Positions 1 through 11,900 of a stretch of DNA of 64,000 nt are shown piece after piece. Made by a program: the position numbers and the translations under genes. The notes under the pieces were generated by a model. It saw only the letters and a program-made list of their open reading frames with translations. It did no database searches and was not told where the DNA came from. The stretch comes from Anas platyrhynchos (lineage: Eukaryota > Chordata > Aves > Anseriformes > Anatidae): contig NC_092590.1 in assembly GCF_047663525.1 (NCBI RefSeq), positions 18,102,001 to 18,166,000 on the forward strand, written 5' to 3'. Position 1 is the first letter of the stretch, and each line of letters begins with the position of its first letter.

Positions 1-2966
1 AACTGGAAAATTCCCACTAGGTTTTGTTAGAGCTGATGGGTGAAATTATTTCTGATATTTGATTCTTAGCTTTATTATTGTAATACTGGTAGGGTAGGAT
101 ATGTTTGGGTCATCCTGGAATAGATTTTAGCAGCCATTCTGGAAAAACAGTAAAATTGAAATATGTACTATTGGATTCTTAAACTCTGTCTCATATAACC
201 TTTTATCCAGATGGGCTTTTTTTTTTTTTTTTTTTAATGTGTCTAGGATATGTGTTGGGATTTTTTGTTTAATCACTGACAGTGTTCAGGTCGTGAGTAG
301 CAGACAAGAAATGTTTCTATGGTTTGTATTTTAACTTGCGTTTAACTGGCTGCTCTGTGAAAGGATAGATTCTGATTGATTGGATAGCAGGTGTTAATAA
401 ACATTTGTTTGTAACTGAGTTTATCTCTGATGAAAATGCAATGTTATTTCTGTACTCCTTCTAAAAGAGAAATGCTGTTTCACTGCTTAGGGAAAGTGGA
501 AATAAATCTCACTGACCCTTTCAGTTTTAGATTGCGTGGTCTTACCCACTCTGTTTGCCAACTCAGATTCTTGTTTGGACCCTTCCTTGAATAGATCTAA
601 CTCTTTTGGCCAGCAAAGGAAAAACACCCTCCCCAGGTTACTTTCCTGCTGTTTCAGGTGAGTTAAATTTGTTCATGGAGGGATCCAACACACCCCGGAG
701 TCAACATAAGATGAGTTGCAGGAGAGCCCAGTTGGGAGTGTCTGTAGTGAAATGGACCCATGTGGACCTTCCCCCTTCAGCAGTGATGAACTGTAAGAAA
801 TCTGTCCCTCTACTGTTTTTCTGTTTCTTTCTTTTTTTTGTGCTTTTCCTGATGCTTACCTTGATCTCTCTGAGATAATTTAGCTGATCAGGTTGAATGC
901 TTAACAGTGACAGCTCAGTGAGCGGAATCATTTTATGGAGGTCAGTTGAGCAGTGTACCTGATGCAGGCGGCAGATGGGAACTGTGTGGTCAGACTGCCC
1001 TTTTTGCATCAGCAGGCTGCTAAATAATTCTGGAAATTTCTCAGGAGTCAGATGCATCATAGAAAGGGAGGAAGACCAGTTCCTGCATCTGTCCTTTGAA
1101 TACTTTTTTAAGGTTCTGACTAAAAATCAGGCCCACCTGACCCTGAAAGGGGTTGTCAGTCTGTGTCAGACATGGTTATTCCATAAAAGTTTTATTTTCT
1201 CATTTATTTTTGAACCAGCTCATACCTGAGTATTTTAACACCTCTGAATGCTACTGCAGTAGCTAGGTTAAATATAGTTTACTCAAGCATGTTGTTGCCT
1301 CACTAAAACAGAATGAAGGCTGAGGCTCAGTATTTGTGGTCTGAGGTGGGTTCTAATCCCAGAAGGCCTCTTTTTCATTGGTCTCCAGCAACAAAATTTT
1401 GTGTTGAGAGCTTGCCTAGCCCTTTGTGGGGAAACATGATGCAAGCCAGGAAACTGCAACCCATGTTTAGCAGTTGCAAAGCCATCAGCCTGGCTCTTAT
1501 GTTTCTCATCATTAAAAGCAAAAATGTTTGCTGTGGGCATATATATGTATCTTCAAGCATCAAGGTCTGCTCCCAAATGAATTACAGTGTAGCTCTGTGA
1601 TATTTGAATGTCCTCTGACTGTAAACTGCCAGGGAAAAGCTTGATACACTTCTCTCTGCACCACTTCCTTTGCATCATTTACAGCAGCAATGCAGTTCAG
1701 TGACTACTCCTACATTCCCCTGCCACAGAAAAAGTGAAGAAGTGCCTGCAGGGAGGCTAGCACACATGGTGACTTCAGATTCAGACATCTATAGTAGAGA
1801 TAAAAATAATATTAACTTGTATTTTTAATACTAAGCTGTAAAACTCATCTTGTGGCACAGATCAAGAATTTGAGATAAACAATTTGCCATATTCTGGACA
1901 GCTTTGTTGCTTTACCACAGTTTTGTCCAGCAGAAGAATACTGACCTGCTGCTTTTTAACATGCTACTTTTTCCAGATACTGTCAATAGCTGAATCCCTG
2001 GAATTTGCTCTGCTTTCCTCTTCTGAAACACAGGAAGTAGAATCACTGACAGTAATATAGAATGAAAGAGCTCAGAATTCCAGACTTCAGGACAAGTAAC
2101 ATGGGATTCTAAATTCAAACTTTTCCTATTATATTTCCATTTGCATACTTACACTTAGTCCAGTCTTATTTTGAAAGTGATTGGCATATTGATCTGCTGT
2201 CTTACATCTGATGAATCTTTTTACTGGAATTGCCACACATTCCCATTGGTTTCACTCAAAGTGAAGCAGAGCTGGAAGCAGTGACAAGTTTTAAAAGTTG
2301 TGTAACCCATTGTGGTCGTTTACCATCTCTAGCATGAATTTCCTTAACTTTTTGCCCTGGTGATTAAAATGAATTAGTTGTAGTTATTTATTTTTTTTCA
2401 GAGCAACTCAGAATTATGTAGCAAACAAATATTTCTTTCTACTTCTTCAGTGGATTGACCTAGCTTATGCTCTTGTTAGCTTATCTTCCCCTTTTGTGGC
2501 TTTTTCCTTGGAGATAAACCACAAAATTCCCCTCCTAACACAGCAGTGAGAACAAAAATAGCAGGGCAGAAGAGAATAATAAATCTTCAAGTTCTTTGGG
2601 ATTTGAAGTAGGAAGATCCCTCCTCTTTTCTTATGCCACTTAGGCTATCGCCCACTCTCCTTTTTCTCTGTTTTTGTACAGGCTTTTTTGTTAGGCTTGC
2701 ATTTTTAGGTCAGCTTTGTAAAGCTTATGTGATGCGAGGAACCAAGCTGGACCTTATTCAGAGGCCTGAATGCATTCTGTGACATCTTAATTGTTTTATT
2801 GGGTTTGCTCAATCCATCCAACTGAAGTTGTGGACAAAAGACATTAATTTTTGCCATGTGACAGATCTGTAACCCTAAAGGAAATGTTCTTGTTTGTAAA
2901 TACTAGTTCTACTGTAGCTTGCAGCTTCAGACTCATTATGGTTGTTTTTAACTCTTCTGCTTTCAG
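1..2966 (+). other. YTHDC1: Intron 1 (or 5' part) of YTHDC1; no coding exon seen
   Basis: The first YTHDC1 exon seen in the window begins at 2967 with the last two bases of a split Asp codon, so an exon encoding roughly the first nine residues must lie further 5'. I looked for a start exon resembling the family N-terminus (Met-Ala-Ala-Asp-Ser) and found none. The stretch is AT-rich, with a T run near 220-235 and only short chance ORFs on both strands. Confidence 0.7.
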
Positions 2967-5900
2967 ATGGTGAATTGAATGTCCTGGATGACATTTTGAC
3001 TGATGCTCCTGACCAAGATGATGAGTTATATAACCCTGATAGTGAGCAAGACAAAAGTGAAAAAAAGGGTAGGTGACTGTGGTAGTGGATGTTCTGTACA
3101 GAAGTAAATTATTAAAAAAAAAAAAAAAAGTCTGTCTTAACAGGGTTAAAGTCTTTGAATAAGCAGTTTTTATAACTTGCTTCAAAGAGTCCAAAACAGT
3201 CGTTATTTCACAAGGATCTACTTTTTCACCAAACCTTCCAGACAAATGTTTAAGTAGGTGTCCTTTCATCCTAGAAGCAGTTGTGGAGTCTGCCTTGTCA
3301 TGAGCGTATTTGCTGTTAGAAAAAGACTGTGCTGTTTTTTGTAATGACGTGAAATGGAACAAGGCAGTCCTAAAGTCCCTTCTGGGCTCAGTTGCTAGTT
3401 GGGCTTTAGATCAATCCTGTAAGAATTTAGTTTAGTGTTCCCATACATAAAATTTAGAAAACACCTACGAAAACCTAAAGTATGAGTTGGACATCCTAAA
3501 GGATAGTAATATGCCCTTTTTAGAACATTAGCTGTTCTGAACAGGCAGTATTGAGGTTTTTTTGCAAAGCTTACACCTAGGATGGTGCCTGTGACGGCAA
3601 CAAGGGTTTTACCAAAGTAGAGAAAGTGGGGGGGTCTCTGCAGAGTTTTTGGTGTTACATGCAAAATAACATTGAGCTTGGTATCTTTTTATTTAAGGAT
3701 CAAAAAGAAAAAGCGACAGGATGGAAAGCGCTGAAAACAAGAGACAGAAACCTTCTCTGCATTCGTCAAGGCAGATGATGCCAAAGCCTCCTAGTTCATC
3801 AGTTAGCAATAACAAGAGAATAGTGAGTACGAAAGGAAAGCCAATATCAGAATACAAGAATGAGGAGTATCAGAGGTCTGACAGAAACAAGCGTCCAGAT
3901 GGTGATCGAAAGACACGCATGTCAAGCAGCTCCAGGGATCCTTATAAAGGACAGCCAGAAAAGACTTGCATGAGGAAGAGGGATCTTGACAGAAGGGCAA
4001 AGTCTTCCACACCAGATGGTTCAGAGGTATTAAATGTTCTTGCTGCCTTATAAATAAAACAATTATGAGACCTTTTATAAGGCAAATTTTCTTAGGACTG
4101 TGTGTGCATCCTGACAATCTTATGTGTCCACTGATTCACTTTTTCTTTAAACATCAGAGAATCAGACATGATGTGGATAGAAGACCAAGCAGATCCAGCC
4201 ATTCTTCTAAAGAAGAGGTGAACTCTGAGGAATATTGTTCAGATCATGAGACTGGCAGTAGTGGCTCCTCTGAACAAGGCAATACAGAAAATGAGGGAAT
4301 GGAAGAAGAAGAAGATGATGAAGGGGAGGAGGATGAAGAGGTGGAAGAAGATGGGGAAGAGGATGAAGAAGAGTATGAACAGGATGAGAGAGATCAGAAG
4401 GAAGGAAATGACTATGACACACGGAGTGAAGCCAGTGATTCTGATTCTGAATCTGCCTCGTTCACAGATGGATCAGTCAGATCTGCATCTGGTTCAGATG
4501 CGTCAGGTAGGTGACATTTAGCATGCTGGTCTGAAACACCTTGCCATGGAAAATTTGGCTACTTATAAAAATACCACTTCCCGACCATGTCAAAAGTAAA
4601 TCTTAGCAGCACGAGTCATTAAGATCTTAACTTTGAAACATCGTAAGGAAGGAAGAATCTTACTGGAAAGTGGTCTTTCATTACACGAAAACTTGTGGAA
4701 ATCAGGATTTCTTTGCTGAAGATTTGTATTGCTCTTGATTGCTTTGGCCTTACTGCTATGTGCTTTGAAATCTTAGATATTTTCTTAGTTCATAGTTTCT
4801 TAGTTAATATTTTCCTTGTGGCTTAACTTTCCATGCAACTCATCTTAAGCTGGTGGTAAGCTATTCTGTATTCATGCAGATAGGTGACCAGGGAGACTGG
4901 TGCAGTCAAAGCACCACTGTCTTCTCCAGAGAAGGTGTTATGCTAGACAGATGAGCTTAAATAGTGGCTGCTGTCAGCAAAACAAGTCTAAGTTGAAATG
5001 ATTAGCTATTAAGACAACCTTAGAATAAGAGCAAAGTTTTAAGCAAAAACTAGGAAAAAATGCTTCACAGCTGTGTAGTGGAACCAGTGCTGACATACAG
5101 ATACATACAGAGTTTTTAATGACATAAATACTGAATTGTTTGGAAGATTTAAAGTTCATGCAGACCTATCTTCCAAGTGAAGCTGAAGGTTATTCCCCGT
5201 AGTTGTCTGTATACAAGCAGATGTAAAGGGTTTGGATTGTAACTTCTGCACAGTGGAGAAACTGGTACTGTTCTGTGTTTTTTTTGTTTTATTTTTTTTG
5301 TTTTTTCAAATAAGAAAGAGGCTTATGATCTCCTGTTGAGATTCCTCTAATATATCTTCCTGGTCTGAAGTCTCCATAGGTGGCCTTTCTCCTTAACATG
5401 TCTTTGATTTGGTTTTATGGAGGACTAAAAGGTGATAAAGATGTAATAGTTTTTCAGAAAATGCCCACAATATAACATAACTCTCCTTAGAGTAGAAAAA
5501 ACTGCCTGTGTGCCACAGTACTTTGTTTTCTTATCTCTTTTCCTTTTGTTGAGCTCTGAGAAAGCAGGCCCATGTCACTATCAGAGCTTGCGCTCTGTGT
5601 TGCGAATTTTGGCTGAAGGCCAGAGAGAACTAAACTTCCCTTACTAGAACACCCAGGAGACTCATTCTGTCTCAAAACTTCACATGCAATTTCTAGATTT
5701 GTGGCATTTTTCATCTTCTTGTGAGTTGAAGGCTTGGCTACTTAGCGTTTGCTTCTTCTGTGCGTGCTGTTTATTTGAACGTTGCCTGCCACTTGATGCT
5801 TAAAAATATTGCTGTTATTTTTTATATTTTTCTTTTTCTTTATTTTAGATGAGAAAAAGAAGGAAAGGAAGAGAGCAAGAGGTATCTCTCCAATTGTTTT

Positions 5901-8900
5901 TGATAGAAGTGGAAGTTCTGCATCAGAATCCTATGCAGGTATTTTTTCCTTTTATTGCTTGTTCTCCTGACTTGCATCAAATCTTAATGTGTAATCTAAA
6001 ATAAATATAACTGGCTGTAGAGATTTATGGGGTATGTAGCTTCTTATAATTTGGTATTGACTTCTGGCATGTTGTGTGTGGATACCTTTTGGGGGGGGTA
6101 AAGTAGGCTTTCTTGTTACTTTAATGCTATTCTGTTGCTTAAGTGGAATTTTCACTTTTTTTTAAACTTGGAAGATGATGATTCAGTGACTAGTTTTCTG
6201 AGTAGGAAACTGTTCAAATACTATTTTAAAAAAAATAAAACAAACCCAAACCAAACAACCCAAAACCAAACAATAAAAACAAATCAAAACAAAACACTCG
6301 TGCACATTGAACAGTATTTTTTTTGTGTGTGTGGGTGCGCGCCAGAAAGCATAATTTGTCATGAATGAAAATTGTATGTGACAAGGCTGTAGAAATTGTA
6401 TATTATCTCTATTAAGGCTCAATCTGAACAAAATGTACTTTGGCTAAACACAGGTTCAGAAAAGAAGCATGAGAAATTATCATCTTCCGTTCGTGCTGTC
6501 CAAAAAGGTATCATTTAAATTTGAATTTTTTAATGCATGCCCCATAGCAAGCCATTGTCTGTATTCATTAAATTATGTGTAAGTAGTAATGTTCCGATAT
6601 AAATCAATGTGCGCATGTAATTATTGAGAGCATAAATAAATCTTAAGCTACTTCTGCATGTGTTAAGACCGAAATACAAAATATTCAGCTGATTTACTTG
6701 TAGTAGAAACAGAAAAGCAAAAAACGATGTGCTTTCATTTGAAAAGAATGTTTTAGTAGTCTCTATTCAAGGATTAATGTTGATACAAATGTTTCCTACT
6801 GTTCATTCAAAGATTCTTAACAAAAGAAGTCCTATATATCGGAACATCACTGAATCGTGCTGATCTTATTTTTATTTTTTTCTTTACCTGAATATCTGAG
6901 TTCTAGTTTTGGTTTGACTTCCCCTTGCATTTTGTACTCTACAGCTTAGGCTTCAAGTTTTGCGTTGGGTGGTTGACTGTCTTGATACATAGGTAGGAAC
7001 TGGGTGGGATCTGGTGTATTTTGAAGGAAGCAAGCAACTATCTACACTGACAGCAACACTTTCAAAAACTGAAAATATTTACAGTTCTGCTTATTTGACA
7101 CTTTGTTTTTCAGACCAAACAAGTAAACTCAAATACATTCTCCAGGATGCAAGATTCTTTCTCATCAAGAGTAATAACCATGAAAATGTATCGCTTGCTA
7201 AAGCAAAGGTAAGTTAAATTTTCTTCAAACTGATCACCTTGAATATTTTGAAACACAGCTTACTATAGGAAAACATACTGATTTATGCATTCTTTTCTCT
7301 GTTGCTCAGCTCTTGGTAGAGACAAGAATGAAATGTTCCTTGATTCTTTAAGGGTAGCTGCTCTGCTTCCACTGTATTCTAGAGAAGTTTATGAACCATA
7401 AGTTACTTATCTTGATGGAGTACGCTTGAAAAGGGGCCTTAAGCCATGGGAGAGTTAAGACTGGAGTTTAATGTGCTTCTGAAAACGTTGAGGGAATGGC
7501 AGGCAGTGGATAGCTGGTTCAAGAAACTTTCTGCTTTTTGAAAGGGGTTTTCCTCCTCTGCCCAACAAATCTCTGAGGTGCTGTAGCTTGATGCCATGTT
7601 CTGAATGTGACTCTTCACGATACTGTTCTGAAAAACTGATCGTTTTTAAGGTGAACAGTTGCAAAATAACAATGAATGTATGCAGTGTTGCTATTTTTCC
7701 AACATGCACGAAGTTGACTTTTAAAATTCAAAAAATAAGTTAATAATTTTAAAATAATTAGAAATATTTAATAACATATTTAAAAAATTAAAAAATAATA
7801 AGAATAGCTCTTGTAATCAACTGATTGAATTTTTGTTCAGAAGTTACCGAAAATGATTTTGTGCCTTTTTTTAAGTTGTTTACAGCTTTTCTAAAGTTAC
7901 TCTAACAATTGTGTTACCAGTTTATGAGTTAGGGACAGTGGCATTCTTTGATAAATTCAGCACTATGGGTCTTCTGCTTTGTATGATTTGGGGAAGCTTT
8001 CCTTTTCAGTGCTATGGTTCTTTTTCTTTGGAACTTGCTCTGTGCATTACATCTTCCTCTGTGATCAGACAGGTTTCATAACAGGTAAGGGATAAGCAGT
8101 GATAATATGGGATGGGTCATCTGTCTCTGCTTGGTGATGCTGAGCTGTTGGACTCTGTAGTGAGCAGATTTGAGCACTTTGTCTGGGCCACAACATTGTT
8201 TGGATGGGTGATCTGCTAGCCTGGTTACTGTTCCCTTAAGGACAGAAATTCTGTGGGTAGGATCTTACACGCATGTTCCTTACTGGAGCATAAAGTTTTT
8301 CTCTGGGCTTCCTCCGTTAAATCTTGGTGATGTAGTATTACATGCTGTTCTGTCAGTACCCGTCAGCTGCAACAGAGGCCAAATTCTGATGCACAGTTAT
8401 TTATTGCTCTGTGCTCCACCAGTGCTTGAGAGGCAGCAAGGACATTGTGGCCCTGGCCATTTGCTAGGCTTTAAAGGGATGTCCTGGGTGGACAGTAGCT
8501 CTGCTTGAGGTATTTGAGCCATCTCCCCAGTGCCCCCTGGGGGTTGCAACATTTTTCTAGTTAGGTCCTAAAGGTCCTAAAGTTCCTGGAGTAGATGTTT
8601 TGTCTCTTCGTATATTGACACCAGCGCTTTGCAACTGCACTGGCTTTTGTGCAGCCGGTGTAAGAAGTTATTCTAACTCAGCATGCTTTCACGAACAGCC
8701 TAAAGCAATATACATTTAACTAAAAGCTAGTAACAGGTTAAGACGAAATAGTTCTCTGGTGACTGTATTCTAATGAATTTGGTTGTCATTAAGTCAGATG
8801 ACCAGTAATTGAGCACAGAGTAGGACATGAAAGCACATCTTCAATGGGGGAAAAAAGAAGGGGACAGAAAAGAAAGTTTTCTTTAGCATCTACTGGAATA

Positions 8901-11900
8901 TATTCTGAGGCTGAAGTTTGAGCATATTAAACCAGCATAAGCATCTTCTCTGTTCTGGTCTCAAAAAATGGGCTGGGGAGCTGATCTTGCTGAAAAGTAG
9001 TGCAACAAACTGGTTATTTTACAGCTTAGCTTGGTTGGTACCCTAAAGCAGGTTTTTTTTTTTGTTGTGGTTTTGTATGGTTGGACAAATGGCTTATGAA
9101 AGGTAAAAGTCAGGAATTAGCCAGTGGTGATGTTGTGAGGCTGAACATACTGCTTTGAGTTGTATTGCCAATTTAAAATGTTTTTCTGGTGTCTTTCATG
9201 TCTGGCCATTCACTAAAAGATTTTGAAAGTCTGCAAGCTGCCCTGTACTAATCTGTCAGGCTAACAAGGTTATTGGACTCTACCTGCCCACCTTTTATAT
9301 AGATGCTGCTGCTTTTTCCTACTATGTATGTATTCTTAAAAATAGACGAGCTTCTAAAGTCACTTGAAACACAACTTAAAAATACTAAGGGCAAATGTTC
9401 TTATGCTATCTGTCCATAATTACAAACAACGCCTTTATAAGTGGTCTAAATGCATCTGCAGTGTTCATAAAAGATCGAAAAGCCATTTAAAAAAACTTTC
9501 TCTAAAAGTTTTATCATAGGGCAGGCTAAAAATATTTTCTGAAAGAATGATTCTAGCAGTACCATTCTTTTTTCCTTATCTTTTGTCCCAAAGCACTTGT
9601 TCAGTCGTCTTTTCCTTGCCTGAACGACATGCTTAAAATCTTTCAGCTAAATCATTTGAGATGAACTCATGTTTTGGTGTTGGGGTGGGGATTGTTTTGT
9701 TTTAGGGAGTATGGTCAACACTTCCAGTGAATGAAAAGAAGCTTAATGCTGCATTTAGATCAGCGAGGAGTGTTATTTTGATATTTTCTGTAAGAGAGAG
9801 TGGCAAATTCCAAGGTAAGGGAAAGTTTAGCTTTTATCAAGGTAAGTGAAAGTAAGATTTTATGTGCAGTAGCTTTTCTGTTGTCTTTGTTACAATTCAT
9901 GTAAAATCCTCCAGGATTTGCAAGACTTTCTTCAGAATCCCATCATGGAGGATCACCTATACACTGGGTGCTGCCTGCAGGAATGAATGCAAAAATGTTG
10001 GGAGGTGTCTTTAAAATTGACTGGATTTGTAGGTAAATAACTGCTTCTGCTTAGTAACAAGACCTAATACCGTTTTTGTGTATTACTCAGTTGAGTGCTG
10101 CCAGCATCCTTTTGAAAATTCATTTCAACTAGAGAGCTGTCTTCCACCCCCCACATACTCATGGCCACATGTTACTGAACTTGGGATTCAGGTCTGTACC
10201 TGATGTGCGCTACAGCAAATATTTTTTTTCTGTAGTCCATTAATTAGTTTAGAGATTTTTAACGTTGAGTGTTTTCCTTCACTCATCTCTTGCCCTGAAA
10301 CTAGAAAACTATTCTGAGATTTTGGAGTAAAATTCAACTGCTTGCTTGTTAGACAGCTGTGTAGAAAGTGGGGGGGAATCATGTAAGGATGGTTCCATGT
10401 TTTACTGAAATGGTGGCATCTGTCTGAACAGAGAAAATGCTACTGCTCTAAAATAACATGTAATAGATTACATTATGAAGTAGTCTCTACTTGCATAATA
10501 CGTAGGATGTTAGTTGATATAACTGGGTGTGTTGTAAAGAAGGCATCTTTCAGTCCAGTGAGATGCGGTGCACGTGCACTTGTGCTGACGAAGAGTAAAT
10601 ACAGGGGAGGTGATACTTCAGTTTATAGGAAAACTGAAGCTGGAAAGGACTGTAGGAAGCTACCTACTCCAACCATCTCAAAGAGGGTCTAGCTTCAGAA
10701 TAAGATTAGAATCTGGTCAGCATATTCAGATTGTGATTGCTTATTGTACAACCTCAATATTATACAAAGACAAACTTCTTTTGAAGTCTACATTGTGTCA
10801 CTATAGTTAATACTGGAATAAGACACAGTGAAATCTTCAGTTCTTCAGGTATTAATATGTGCTAATACGTCTATTTAGAGACCTGTTGGTACATAGGGTA
10901 ACAGGATTATTCTTTTTGTAAGGTCCTATTGTATACATTATTAAATAAGTAAAATACGAAGGCAAAGCTATAAATAATACCACTTGCATATTTAGGCGTG
11001 AATTGCCGTTCACTAAGTCTGCTCACCTGACCAATCCTTGGAACGAACATAAGCCAGTAAAGATTGGACGCGATGGACAGGTTTGTTTGTTTTCTGTTTC
11101 GGCTTTTCCTTAATAATTCATGTCTTCAAGTGCTTGCTAATTTAGTATGTACAGAAGATTTTTAATCTCTTCCTATCAGTTACTCATTGTAGAGTACTGT
11201 GACAAGGGCAAGAAGCTTATTTGCAATATTGTTGGGGGAGAAGGAAACGATACTGTTACGTTATAATGCCAATGTTGTTGTCTTTGTGATGAAACAGTGT
11301 TCAGCGCTTCCAAACTGTGATATTTTGGGTTTGAAATGTAACGTGTCTTGCATTGTATCGTGTGCAAACCTGTATAACACCAGTTTTTAAAAACTGGTGT
11401 TTGCAGCTGTGTTCTGCATTGCATTTTTCTTTTCTACTGTATTGCTTGGGGTGTAGGCTTATAAATTATATACTAGTAAATTGTAAGTGGGATGGCTCTT
11501 TGTCTTGTCAGATGTACCAGAGCGCAGGTATGTTGCTGCTGTAATCGAGTAACCCAGCCTTGATTTAAAACATTGGGTTCTGTTTCCGAAGGCAAGATTG
11601 GAGTTGCATAATCCCTATACTGTATGGAAAATTCTAGACTCCACGCATTATTTTTCCCATAGACACATTCACCTTGTTAGGTAGCCAAAGTGAAATGGTA
11701 TTTTCTGTTATGTTCAAGTCTAGTGTGATCTCTGAAAAATGATTTCAGTTAACTTTGGTTTTGTTAAATGGTCAAGGAACCAGTTATTTTTCGTGTTTTG
11801 TCCCCTTCACTATAGAGTTGTATATGTGGGTTTTCCATTTTTCATAAAATTTCTGTAGTGCTAGGTACTGGGCAAGCATGCTTGCTTTCCCAGCTGTTCA

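Noticed and set aside
2844-3362. 172-codon minus-strand frame over YTHDC1 exon 2
   Set aside because: Antisense of a clear exon and its flanking intron, with a poly-Phe run from an A stretch.
4246-4521. Lys/Met-rich plus-strand frame over YTHDC1 exon 4
   Set aside because: A shifted reading of the acidic-tract exon; the true frame gives the Glu/Asp tract.
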